From Sclerurus mexicanus (lineage: Eukaryota; Chordata; Aves; Passeriformes; Furnariidae): a stretch of 64,000 bases of DNA. The position numbers were made by a program, and so were the translations under genes. The notes under the pieces are model-generated. The model was not told where the DNA came from, searched no databases, and was given only the letters and a program-made list of their open reading frames with translations. The stretch covers positions 248,001 through 312,000 of the forward strand of contig VWZF01002690.1 of the NCBI GenBank assembly GCA_013396755.1, in the 5' to 3' direction. Below are positions 1 to 11,130 of the stretch, piece after piece; within the stretch, counting starts at the first letter, position 1; each line of letters begins with the position of its first letter.

Positions 1-2020
1 CTTGAGTTATAAAATCTGGAAACCTGGGGGAAAAGGATCTGAAACATGTCGAATGCATTCAATTCCTGCATTTGCTTTGAGAACTGGAAGCTGGAACAGA
101 AAAAAAACCTACTTCAGTAAGTTTCTTGAAAAATAATGGAAAAAGCCTATTCCTTTAAAACCTGTGCTGGTATATTAAAATGTGGAGTTCAGAACTGTAG
201 CGTGATGTATAGTGCACAGACATGAATGACTCTTGATATTTGATTGTTTTATTACTTCCATCCGAGCTAACCTTCATTACTTGGATTTTACAAATTTAAG
301 GACTTGCCAGTATGCTTGCCAGTTAAATAAAGGGCACAGCTAAGGTCTCCAAACATCTGGTCCAAATACTTAATCATCTTGTTGCATGAAGGCTGGTATT
401 TTTATCTCATACACTGATTGGGTCTGCATAATTTTTTTTCACAAATTGGTATTTAAACCTCAAAACCTTTAGCTAACTACATCTGTCATTGATATTTTAT
501 TGTTTAATTTCTTTTTATAGAGCCAAATTACATCTCTCCCACATACAGCTTGCACTTTACATGTCTAATTTGTCGACATGTTCTATAATGATAATTTCAT
601 TGATTTAGAAAGTGACATTATGAGCAACATATGTTCAGTTTAGCAGTAAACCTTGTTAAAGCAATAATGTCCCATTCTTTCCCCCACTCTCCCCAAATTC
701 AAATATAACCCACATTAGGAGGCAGCTGAGTCATTTAACTGCTTTGATTCTTGTAAATATAGAAACCTGCTAGCTGTTTAGCTTTACGCTTTGGTTGTAT
801 ATATTTCCTACTTTGGGCTGCTAGGAAAGGACAGTGCAGAGATTAATTGCACTACAGTACTTTGTCTAAAAGCACGATATGTGTTCATTTCCTTTGGAAA
901 AGGCACTTGGAAGGGAAAATTGCACCCTTGAAAAAAAAAGAAAAAGAAAATATAACACAGGACATGCACATAAAAAGGATATAATTGAGTAACATCAATT
1001 CATGCGCAGTAATGAGAAGATGCCCTATTACTTTCTCCCAATTATCCTTAATATAATCATAAAGAAACAGACCTATTTTCATATTACTTGCAAAACAGCT
1101 GAGTAATAAAAAGAAATTATTTTTATAGACTCTAGAGCTAGTTGAATGCTTTGCCATCTGTACTGGTGTAGGGTCTTTCCCCAAAGTGTTTAAAAACTGG
1201 CTACATTTTGATCCGTTAAAACAGAGTTTAGTGATTTCAGGATTAGCCTGAAACTTCACACTGGAATCTCAGCTCAGTTTTTGCAAATACATTTTACAAA
1301 TACTTTACAAATAACTACAAAACTCACTGAAGCCTATAATGCAATTAGCTATAAAAGAGACAGATCTCTTCTGAAGAATATAATGAAAGGGAATAATAAT
1401 ACAAAGGAAGTTACATCTTGTTTCAATTTTGAAAAGGGAATCCACAGTAAAAATAGCTAGAGACAACAATTCTTGCAGTGTAGTGGTCTGAGAAGGGATG
1501 TGAGTCAGAAGACTCTGCCACAGAGATATTATCTACATGTTGGGAACACACTTGACCTCAGCACATCACTTTTCCCCGCAGGTCAATTGTCAAGGACAGA
1601 TGACAAGAGCCCTTTTCCTCTTGTCTGTCCCACTCTCCCTGTCACAGGTACAAAAAAAGCCACAACAAAAAAATGTCTCCATTCATTTTCTATATACAAA
1701 TTCCCTTCAAGGGATTTTGTAAGGATCAATTTCAGAATATACTTTAGAGGTGAAAATCTCTTTATGTATTTATGAAACCTTTTGCTCTGTGACTATATTT
1801 TTCACTCTGAGTGGGTTGTTATTAAGTGAAACAGGCATGACTATGCTTCATTCACCATCTGGAGTAACATCATAAGTTCTCCTCTAAGATTTTCTAATCT
1901 TTTCACATCACATTTGAATGGACTAATTTCATATATACAGGGAGGAATGTTTCTCTAGATATGGTTTTTGAAACTTTATTCTTGCTATTGAATTTTCAAA
2001 TACATGAAATCATTGCACCT
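1..2020. other. Unique AT-rich non-coding DNA
   Basis: No repeat family, exon or RNA gene is recognised here. The longest open frames (about 100-124 codons, for example 885-1259 on the minus strand) have no recognisable domain and run through A/T-rich low-complexity sequence, so I treat them as chance. Short homopolymer runs of A and T are scattered through the stretch. Confidence 0.6.
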
Positions 2021-2150
2021 TGAAGTTTCTTTTTTTCCTTTTTCATTCACTATCTTTCTGTTTTTCTTTCTTCTTGTTTTCGTTTCTTTTTTTTTTCCTT
2101 AATTAAATAGAAATAAAAATTCCAAAGGAATTTGTTTTTTTTTCCTCTAG
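2021..2150. repeat. Polypyrimidine / T-rich low-complexity tract
   Basis: A run dominated by T with interspersed C covers about 130 bases and includes several T-runs of 8-12. A short AAATAGAAATAAAAA segment interrupts it before another T-run. It could be an old poly(A) or pyrimidine-rich repeat on the opposite strand, but no adjoining element is recognisable. Confidence 0.7.
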
Positions 2151-3036
2151 AGGAAAGAGTGCTAACTCAAACCTATATATGCAATACTTGTTTCTATGAA
2201 AAGAAATCTACAAATTCTAAAATAAATCACACATTTCTTTTCACACTTCCTCTGAAAAGAAGGATTTTGTCAGTCTAGAATGAAGATAATAAAACATTTC
2301 TCCACAATAAAAAGAAGTGACTTTCATTATTTTAGTATTAGGGGAGAAAAAGTGGATTTACTTTATGATAGCTAAAGCAAAGTAAAAATCTCAGAAGAGA
2401 CAAGGCAGGCAGTGATTTTCACACTGAACATGTCAAGCTGCTATCTTGCTTGGAGATAGATGAACAGCCTTTCTCTTTATAAATTCATCTCAAATTAGTT
2501 GCCACATGTTAGCAGGTTTGGGTAAAGCATCCTTCTTTTTCCTGAGTAAAAGTGAAGCCTTTGAGAGCAGAACGTTTTTCTCTCAGTTTACTTAATTCAG
2601 GAAAGAAGAATAAAGTGACTTATTTGAGAGAGAAAACTGTGTCTATCCTTCCGCATTCTATGTTTTAAACATTAGTCCCCAATACACAGGGTTAAGTCTT
2701 ACCCTGAGGTGTGGTATGCTGCAGTATTAGCAACTTGTTTACATCCAAAATGCTTGCAACTTTTTGGATTCATTGCTCTTGACACTCTTCTCAGACCCTA
2801 CCATACAAGACATTGAAGTCACGTAGGATTCTTTCTATTAGTATATGTATTCTCCCATTAACACAGAACCGACACTTCTTTATTAGTAAAGTGCCACAAG
2901 AAAATTTTCTACATGGTTAAAAACTGATGATTTCATTATTGAGAAGTGTCTGAAGGGTTAATGTTAAACACGAGGAAGACCAATACTTATTTGTTATCAT
3001 ATATGATGATGGATGTAACAGATTGGTGACACTGAT
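2151..3036. other. Unique AT-rich non-coding DNA
   Basis: No gene or repeat family recognised. Confidence 0.55.
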
Positions 3037-3525
3037 TTCATAGAATTATAGAAAGCCTGAGTTGAAAGGGACGCACAAGGACTATCAGTTCAACTCCTGG
3101 CCCTGCACAGGACAACCCCAAGGATCCCACCATGACAGCGTTGTGCAAATGCTTGAGCTCTGTCAGGCTTGGTGCTGTGACCATTTCCCTGGGGAGCCTG
3201 TTCTAGTGCCCAACCACCCTCTGGGTGAAGAGCCTTGTCTAATATTTGACCTAAACCTCTCACACACAACTTCAGGCCATTCCCTTGTGTCCTGTCACTG
3301 GTCAGTGCCTGCCCCTCCTCTTCTCATGAGGAAGTTGTAACTGCAATGAGGTCTCCCCTCAGTCTCCTCTTCTCCAGGCTGAACAGACCAAGTGCCCTCA
3401 GCTCCTTCTCCTATGGCTTACCCTCATGGTCCTTCACCATCTTCATGGCCCTTCTCTGGACACTTTCTAGTACCTTTGTATCCGTGTCATATTGACTTAA
3501 TGGACAGCAACCTACAGTGATGCAG
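3037..3525 (-). mobile_element. CR1 LINE, 3' fragment (minus strand)
   Basis: The low-coordinate end is a CR1 3' tail (TCATAGAATTATAGAAAG, then a GAGTTGAAAGGGACG block). Diverged CR1 3' UTR and the end of ORF2 follow, including 'GTCTCCCCTCAGTCTCCTC' and 'TCTCCAGGCTGAACAGACC'. On the minus strand, 3411-3596 encodes LESVQRRAMKMVKDHEGKP, which matches the CR1 ORF2 C-terminal pattern ERVQRRA-K-hydrophobic. The copy is 5'-truncated, as is usual for CR1, and too diverged to be functional. Its high-coordinate edge fades into unrecognised sequence, so that boundary is approximate. The tail places it in class C. Confidence 0.9.
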
Positions 3526-6500
3526 AAAACCGACCTTATGGGATCACACTGGACTAATTGCCCCAGTTTTTTGTTTTGGTTACTATATGTTACCATTTAA
3601 CAGTGCTTTGGGATTTGTGGGCATTCTTCTGCAGGACTCTCGTTAAGCAGAGTTCTGCAAGTCTCCCACGTAACCTCACATGCTGACTCATATTGGTCGC
3701 TTAAGACAAATGGAAAGTCCTTTTAGTTTCAGCTAGAAGAGCAACAAAACTGTGAAAGCATGTTATTTTAACAGCATGAAAGCATGTCATTTTTTGAAGG
3801 CATTGTGTCAAGCACTGTAATCTGTCTGGGGTGCACAAAACTCTCTTAGAAAATCCCAGGTTTGTGTAGCAGACCAAACACTGCAGTGTGAGACAGATTA
3901 ACATTGGCTGTAGCAAAGCCTTTTACCCTGAGATAATCGATTATAAACTTGGCTTGATAATGAAGAGGATACATTTTCACCTGAAACCTGTGAGTCAGTG
4001 AGTTCTGTGTAAAATAAGTTGAATGTACTCAATAGCAGTTTTATAGCAGTTTCCCCCATTTCAAAAATATCAAAGAGAAAATCTAAAGAGTAAAGCAAAT
4101 AGTTCTAGAGTCTGAGTTGTTTTCCATGAAAAGATGTGATCTGTTAGTTCAGGCTTGAAGAAAACAGTTTGGGACAACAGTCCAGCATCCAGCACTAAAA
4201 GCATGGGGGCACTGTGTGAACTGTCAGTAACTTTTTACAGCCATGAGGATCTGGAGACAAAAATGAAGCAAGGTATGTGGAGAGAGGCAATCTTTGTTTT
4301 GGTCAGCTAATGTATTTCTGCTCATCTTTGGCTTTAACAACTCTCTAGAGTAATCTTACCATTGTAAACATACTGAATCTTCTCATAGATTTATATTTTG
4401 CCAAGCATAAGGGCAGCTATATACGTAAATGTTCACATTCAAATAACACAGCTGAAGACCTCCCATCTTACAGGTCTTTTTTTTTCAGCTGTGTGTTACT
4501 GAACACTCAGCTTTTGCCAGAATATTATGGTCACTGATTCTCTTAACTTCAGGAGCTAATGCACTGCCTTGTCTTCAAGTAATAGGTTTCAAAATCACAA
4601 ACCCCATCATCAGTCCATGGAGCCCCTTGTTTAAACTCTTTTGTGGTATATAAGAAAAATATTTAATGAGCTTACTGTTTGTTTTTCTTCTTTTTTTCCT
4701 GAAGTTATCTAAACAAGATATCTAGTCATTATGCTTTGAAGAATATGGCTCCAAATCTTCATCACAGATCTTCAAAGTGTTCATATGATGGAGTGCCAGG
4801 GGGGGCTCTTGGGAGCTCCAGCTTAAGAAATCCTCCTCCACCTCAAGAGTAGGTGTGATTTTTTTTCTGTCTCTGATGGAGTCCACCCCCTCTTTGTCTA
4901 CAGCTAACTCTTTGCCAGACAAGACCTATCCTTGGGGTTTTAAAAAACACTTCTGAAGAGCAAATTGGTTTTGCCTTTGGAATAACCACGCCACAAAGAA
5001 GGATTTTGCTTCCTACCTTGTTTCAAAGTGTGTAAGTGAATTAAGCAACCTGTTTTACTGACAGGCAAAATAGTCATAGTCAAAGCGCATGGATTTCATC
5101 TGCTTGGCAAGTGCTGTATTTGTATCATAGGTCTATCTCAGTTATGAGGCATTCTGTGTATGCCTGTGTGCGTGTCGGGGTAGAAGACCTTTATAAACAT
5201 TGGCAGGACACCTGCCATAAATCTGCACCACTTGGTGCTGTTCAAAATTTTTCTGTGATAGAACTATAATTCTAGTTCAAAGATTCTTCCAGTTCCAAGA
5301 ACGTTGCCAATCTTTCATATGCTGTATAATGAAAATACTAAGGCTAATAGCTGTATAGATAACTTACATCCAAAGGTCTTGTGGCATCTAAGTTACGCTG
5401 TCAGCAAAATTTGCATTAGCTGGAATGTTTTAGAGAGACTCAGCACCCATGAAGCATTTCAGGCAAAGTATGTTTTCATTAAAAAGGTTACTAAATATAT
5501 AGAACTTTTTCCTTGAGCTTTTAGCCAAGTTCTTGTGTAATGGTTAGATCCAATCATCTAATCTGAATGCTTTTAACTGGAAATCCTCAGTCAGATCAGC
5601 TTGAACTTTGATTTACTAAGACCTTCCAGCTGAATTCATTTGACACCAGATCACAATTGGATAAGAGACTACTAAATAAAAATGAAGTAATTGAAGAAAG
5701 GTGTAGATGTTTGAGTATTTGCTATTATTACTTTCACTCCTTACCCACTCCTGATTGGTGTGAAGAAGCACAGTAAGACATGAGGACGTCTGAGTCTTTC
5801 TGGTGCAGGATTGAGTCTACCATTTGCATGTGGAATTTTTCCATAGGTCACTTAAAGCTACAAATGGAGTTTCAACATGCAGCTGCTGTTTCAGTATCAT
5901 GATAAGATGCAGTGCCTGGTCCTGCCTATGGTTAGGGGCCTGTATTAAGTTACAAGATCTTACAAAGTAGCTTTTATTTAAAAATCCATAACGATCATTT
6001 GATGCAAAGCATCTACTTGCTTTCCAGCAGTGCAAAGCTCCAAAAGGGGCACAAAAATAGCTTTTCCCTTGCAAATCCTATGGCCTCTACATGCTCTTGT
6101 GTTATTTGGGGCAGTTTTTCTGCTGCTCTGTCAAGTTTCTGGCTGCAAGAGGACACTCATGGTATCAGCAGACTTCCATTAAATTACCTGCACACCCTAT
6201 TTCTGTGTGATCTTTGTCCTCCTAAGATGGGACAATTCCTTCCTCAGACATCAAAAAGCCCTGAATGGCATCAATAAATTATCTAAGATATGTGCTTAAA
6301 AAGGAGAAGAAAAATCATTGCAAGGTACTGGTTTAGTTTTGAAACTTTGGCACAAAAACATTAGTCAAAGTTTGCAAATAGCAGCTTCAAGGTATATTTA
6401 TATGTATATACATAAAAAAGTGGTGTGTATTTATATAAATACATAGTGTCTAAGCAGTTACTGAGTATTTCATGTCTGTCAACTTCCCAGTTATTCTGTT

Positions 6501-6762
6501 GTCAATTAACACAGATAAATTATATTAACTACAAGAAAACATATAATTAATATTTTAATAGTTGTTAATATTTTAGACTGGCCTAAGCTTGTCTCGGTCC
6601 TTCTTAATGGACACTTTATCTTACATCTTTATCTAGTCAGATATGTCAGTTTTCAAATGAAGTGATCTTTTATCAGCTTTTCCCCTTGTACTCTTTGAGA
6701 CACTACAAATCACTTAGAATTCAGATCCAACAGAGTGTTCTTCTGGATTAATGTTCCAGTTA
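3526..6762. other. Unique non-coding DNA
   Basis: About 3.2 kb with no recognised gene or repeat. The open frames are all under 95 codons, lie in mixed frames and have no domain. A short AT-rich patch with TATA/TATG steps lies near 6390-6450. Confidence 0.55.
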
Positions 6763-6924
6763 TTTCACTGGAAGTGTTCAAGGCCAGTTTGGATGGGGCT
6801 TTGAGCAACCTGGTCTAGTTGAAGTCTAGAAGGTCTAGAAGGTGTCCCTGCCCATGGTAGTGAGGATTGGAAAAAGATGATCTTTGAGATCCCTATGAAT
6901 CAAAAACATTCTATGATTCTGTGA
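6763..6924 (+). mobile_element. CR1 LINE, extreme 3' fragment (plus strand)
   Basis: The last ~160 bases of a CR1: 'GTTCAAGGCCAGTTTGGATG', then GCTTTGAGCAACCTGGTCTAG, 'GGTGTCCCTGCCCATGG' and the tail ATTCTATGATTCTGTGA. A local duplication, TCTAGAAGG repeated at about 6825-6842, is not expected in the family. The minus-strand CR1 at 7677 carries the same segment inverted, about 0.75 kb downstream. Class A. Confidence 0.92.
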
Positions 6925-7676
6925 CCTGTTCCACCTCCCACAATAACAGTAGTTCATTTGTCTGTCTTACATTAATTGCTGCATTGGGTGCACTCAAATT
7001 CCCTTTCTAGAAAAACAGTTCTTTTAGATGAAGTGTCTCAATTCCTTAAACTGCCAGGACAGAAATAACACCTTTAGCTGTGAAAGGCTGTTTCACTGTG
7101 GAGCTGTGGCTTTGTGCATTAAGGTGCCATGTTCTCTGCAATTCCAGCTTTGTGGAAGCAGCAGGAACACCTTGATTTTCCCAGCTAGGGAAAAAATAGC
7201 AAGGAAGAAATCTGCTGCTTCCTGTAGCAGGGAAACTGTCAACAGACGAACCACAGTGACAGGAACTGCAGAAATCATCACTCAGATGAAAAGGGAGTTG
7301 GCTGTGTCAGCATCTGGACACACCATGCCGCTTTCAGTCTGTAGGTACTTTGCTAATGTGCAGCGCAGAGCACGATGCTTGAAGCACAGTGTGGACAGAA
7401 ACCACAGCATATTTCCACACCTACAGCCTGCAGAGAAAATCATCCTGGTATTCCTGCCTTTCAAGCTGCACTATTCCTCAGGAAAAAATTGGTCAGAAAG
7501 TCCCCACCCTCGCACTGCACATGGATTGCATATGGGCTCCCCAAATGCGTCCACTGCAAATGGGTTCCCCTCAATATGGCTGCAAAGCCATACCCCTGGA
7601 AGTTAGTAATATTGCATGTAGCCTTCAATTCCCATGCTGTCAAATCTGAGAGAGGATCTTGTTGTGCAGAGAGTAT
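6925..7676. other. Unique DNA between two inverted CR1 copies; holds an orphan ORF
   Basis: This spacer is less AT-rich than its surroundings. Several frames on both strands stay open for 60-192 codons between about 7028 and 7683. No domain or repeat is recognised. Confidence 0.5.
7028..7606 (+). other. Orphan ORF of 192 codons, coding status unknown
   Basis: This is the longest ATG-to-stop frame in the window. The predicted product starts MKCLNSLNCQ and is basic and cysteine-containing. It has no signal peptide, no convincing membrane segment and no domain I recognise. Overlapping frames on the same strand (7375-7683, 7389-7649) and the opposite strand (7093-7281, 7282-7464, 7461-7643) are also open. 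That argues for a local shortage of stop codons in a more GC-rich patch rather than selection on one frame. No splice-site, promoter or poly(A) arrangement clearly supports a gene. It could also be an exon of a non-coding RNA. Confidence 0.12.
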
Positions 7677-7952
7677 CTCATAGAATCACAGAATCAGAGA
7701 ACAGCATGGGTTGGAAGTGACCTTAAAGATTATTCTGTTCCAACTCCCCTTCCATGGGCAGGGACACCTTCCACTAGACCAGGTTGTTCAGAGTCCCATC
7801 CAGCCTGCCCTTGAACACTTCCAGGGATGGGGCATCCACAGCTTCTCTGGGCAACCTGTGCCAGGGCCTCGCTCCCCTCACAGGAAAGAATTAATTTCTA
7901 ATATCTCATCTAAATCTACATTCCTTCTATGTAAAGCCATTACCTGCCCACC
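7677..7952 (-). mobile_element. CR1 LINE, 3' fragment (minus strand)
   Basis: Reading from low coordinates: tail TCATAGAATCACAGAATCAG, 'GGGTTGGAAGTGACCTTAAA', 'CCATGGGCAGGGACACCTTC', 'CACTAGACCAGGTTGTTCAG', 'CTTGAACACTTCCAGGGATG', 'GGGCATCCACAGCTTCTCTG', then a decaying match to the '...TAATATCTCATCTAAATCTA...' segment. This is one of the best-preserved 3' UTRs in the window. It contains no coding part. The high-coordinate end is a 5' truncation. Class A. Confidence 0.95.
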
Positions 7953-10068
7953 TCCTGAACTTGGCATACCTTCCCCATCCCACCCAGCAGCCTCCTGGGC
8001 TGAATCCACATGGAAGGGCTGAAGAAAGTGTGAGGATATGGTGGTGCCCTACTTTTGCTTAAATGCTACCCAATACTTTTTTCCTCCTGTTTGCTGTCCA
8101 TTGAAACACGCAGTGAATTTGTTTTCTGCAGATAAAGGTGCTCATCTATGAAATGAATTGAATATCTTAATTTTAGAGTAAATTGAAATGATGTCTTGAA
8201 CATCAAGATGGATTTATACTTGTAGGAGATGCTAAGGAAACCTCGTATTACTCCTTGTAATCCTGAAATCCCTGTGGATGTCAGGTCCTCCTGCCCAAAA
8301 TATGGATACACTTATATTCCTCATACATATTGTATCTATCTGCAGCTATCTAAATTCTTGGATGTTTCTTGAATGAAACAGTCATTTTGCATTATAATTC
8401 ATGTACTTTATACTTCTTATTTTCTGTGGAAACTAAACTCTCAAACCACTGTGAGGCTCCTGCCTACCAGGGTATCAATATTTTCTACATATCCCAGTGG
8501 AATATGCTGCAAAATATTCCACTGTCTTCCAAATGAATAGGATAAAGCACAAGATAAATGATATATTTACCTGCATATCCTTAAGACAGAAAGACACCAT
8601 GGCCTGAATTCTCTCTGTGTGTGCTGCACAACCCATGATGAAAATTGGTTACAGGCCAGTGAAAATGGACAGTCTTAAGAGTGATTTATTCATAAATTGT
8701 AGACACTCTTTTTTCAAAACTAGTCAGATACATTCTTACACTCTTCCATCTTCCTAAGTCTTTTAGTTCTTCCTCTAATAACTCCTTTTATGAAGAGCTT
8801 CTCAGCATTTCCCTAGTATCATGCGGCCAAGGAGAGGGAACTTCTCCACACTGCAGTGTTTGCACAGCACACTTGCTGCAATCCAGTCTTGTTTATATAT
8901 TCAATCTGAAGTTTAGCACACAAACAGCCTGAAATAAGGTGGCAAGACTATATGCAGATCACCCAGGATCCTGCAAATGCTTAGACATGTGGAAGCTTTG
9001 AAGATTCGCTTTGATCAACACTTTAATACTAATTCTCATAAAAGAAATACTTGAGCATCTGGATTAAGCAACTTCATGCATCAGAGGAGGAGTGGTTACA
9101 GCATTTACAGATTATGCTCTATGAAGCTAATGTAGATACTAAGAAGTATTTATGGATTTTATTTTCAGAGATGGTAGATATTATTGAGTTATGACTTGGC
9201 AGGCACAGCCTGATTTTTGGCATTTTTATTTTCTGTACCACAATTTACATTTGCAGAGTGCCTAAGGTCTGAGACTGAGACCTTAATAAGTCAGGGAAAA
9301 ATCCATGTGAAATGAGCGAAAGCCATAAAAAGTAATGTAAGAACAAGACAGATAATTAATGATATAAAATCCTGTCTAAGTAGCAAAAAATAACTTCAAA
9401 GCACTGCAGAAACATATTTTGAAAGGCAATGTTTTGTTTGTTTGGCTACAATTTTTGAGAGTTATGTGCTTTTTGATAAGCTTCCTGACCATAATTTGAT
9501 TATGTACAATTCTCCTTCTGTCCCTCTAGCATGGGCAAAGAAAGATTGGGTTTTTCACCCCTCCAAATTAGTGGAGTCCTAACAGCCACAGTGGGAGAGC
9601 AGCATGTTATGCTGTTTGCAACATCTCCAATTACCCAGTGCAGAGTAGAGAATTATTTTCAGAAGTGTGAAAATTCATCAGTGTACACTTCTGAATATCT
9701 TAGGATAAGAATAAATAAGTACAAAATATTTAATCACTCTTAGGATGCAAGGCAAAGAACGATTATCTGACTATTATATTTGTGCTTACATTTCTGTATA
9801 CATCTTATATATAAGTTCCAAACCGTGAATTGCCATGATTGCAATGTTGTTTAGGGTGTGATTTGCCATTTTTCTAGGAATGCTGAAGGCTACAAGTGGG
9901 GACACTCTGTGTCTTCCTCCCGTCACCAATCTAACTGGTGTGTTCTTACCGCTGATCTGGCGAGCACGATCAGCTGGTAAATTTTAAACAACACTGACTG
10001 TGAAACAGTTTAACATTGAATTCCCTCTCAATACAAGCTTTAGTCAATGAAGAGAGAGGGGGTTTACT
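7953..10068. other. Unique AT-rich non-coding DNA
   Basis: No gene or repeat family recognised; open frames here are under 105 codons and carry no domain. Confidence 0.55.
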
Positions 10069-10317
10069 AGCAACAAGACAAGAGGAAATGGTCTCAAGAT
10101 GTGCCAGGGAAGGTTCAGATTGGATACCACGAAAAATTTCTTCATTGGAAGGGTTTTCAAGCATTGGATGGTGGAGTCACCATCCCTGGAAGTGTTCAAG
10201 AAATGACTCGATGTGGCACTTCATGCTGTGGTTTACACATGGCAGTGTTCAGTCAAAGGCTGGACTTGATGATCTTGAAGATCTTTTCTGACCTTAATGA
10301 ATCTGTGATTCTATGAA
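10069..10317 (+). mobile_element. CR1 LINE, 3' fragment of a second tail class (plus strand)
   Basis: It begins with a degraded 'AGCAACAAGACAAGAGGAAA' (the CR1 segment where ORF2 is ending). 'TTTCTTCATTGGAAGGGTTT', 'GGTGGAGTCACCATCCCTGG', 'AGTGTTCAAGAAATGACTCG', 'GCTGGACTTGATGATCTTGA' and the end TTAATGAATCTGTGATTCTATG follow. The CR1 at 40314-41373 has the same 3' end nearly word for word, so the two belong to one subfamily (class B). Relative to that copy, a piece around the GGAATGGACTGC segment is missing. Confidence 0.92.
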
Positions 10318-10679
10318 TGCATCATGAAAAAACAATGACCAGTTTCGATGACAGCCCCAGCTTAATTATGATATCAAATCACACTAAAAGTTAGCAGTGG
10401 GCAAATAACTTGATTGCCACTCAGCTCTGCAACACAGCAGTTGTAGATAAGGCACAGAAATACAGTCACAGGCACAGTTTCCAGTGATATGTATGAATGT
10501 AGGAGGGACACAATTTCCATTACTGTTCATTTAAAAATATGAGCCAAAATAGTTTTCAATTTTGTCTCTGCTGTTGGAGTCATAAACATGATACCCTACT
10601 AAAAAACTGAAACCTTTCCTTTCCTGTAGCTCAGCCTCATAAACAAAACAGGAGGCAAAGAAATTTGTCTCATCATTTT
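10318..10679. other. Unique non-coding DNA
   Basis: Nothing recognised. Confidence 0.5.
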
Positions 10680-11130
10680 AGCCGTTAAAATATTTGGTGT
10701 TTCTTTAGAGGTTATTGCCTCGGCTTCCTCTGTAGTCAGCGGAGAGAGATAAACAACTTCAGAAGAAAATAATTCCATCTATATCAGACGCGTGCCCTAG
10801 CAAGGGATCAGCTGTCCCTGCAGAAAGCTTAGATTGCTCGTTTACTCCCCATAGTAACTTCTGGATGGTTGAAGTTACAGTAAACAAATCCGAACTGAGC
10901 GGCTGTACAGGGGAGTTAATGAAGGTGTGTAAGCACCAAGTTCTGACAAATGCTCAGAGAAATACTGAAAGATTAAAGAGGCAGGTTTAAAAAATACATT
11001 AATCCTTCAGTTACGGGAGTCTAAGGTGTTACGTGTAGCAAAAGCTGGGAGAAATGTAAGAAATGTTTTATCGACGGTGCATTTTAACGAGCTGATATCA
11101 TCTGCAGATCATCAGTGTTGACAACGTTCC
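10680..11130. other. CpG-enriched unique segment, candidate conserved or regulatory element
   Basis: By hand count about 14 CpG dinucleotides lie in roughly 450 bases, including GACGCG near 10788, CTCG near 10838, CCGAAC and AGCGGC near 10890-10902, TCGACGG near 11071 and AACGTT near 11124. Most of the window is CpG-poor. It is too sparse and too AT-rich to be a classical CpG island. A nested stem-loop lies inside it. No repeat family or ORF explains it. A constrained non-coding element or a distal regulatory element is possible, but this is inference. Confidence 0.3.
10840..10885. repeat. Nested inverted repeat (stem-loop potential)
   Basis: GTAACTTC (10854-10861) pairs perfectly with GAAGTTAC (10871-10878) around a 9-base loop. 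Just outside, GTTTACT (10840-10846) pairs with AGTAAAC (10879-10885). The left arm has a 7-base bulge (CCCCATA), giving 15 base pairs in two coaxial steps. It lies in unique CpG-enriched DNA, so no known element supplies the symmetry. Confidence 0.75.
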
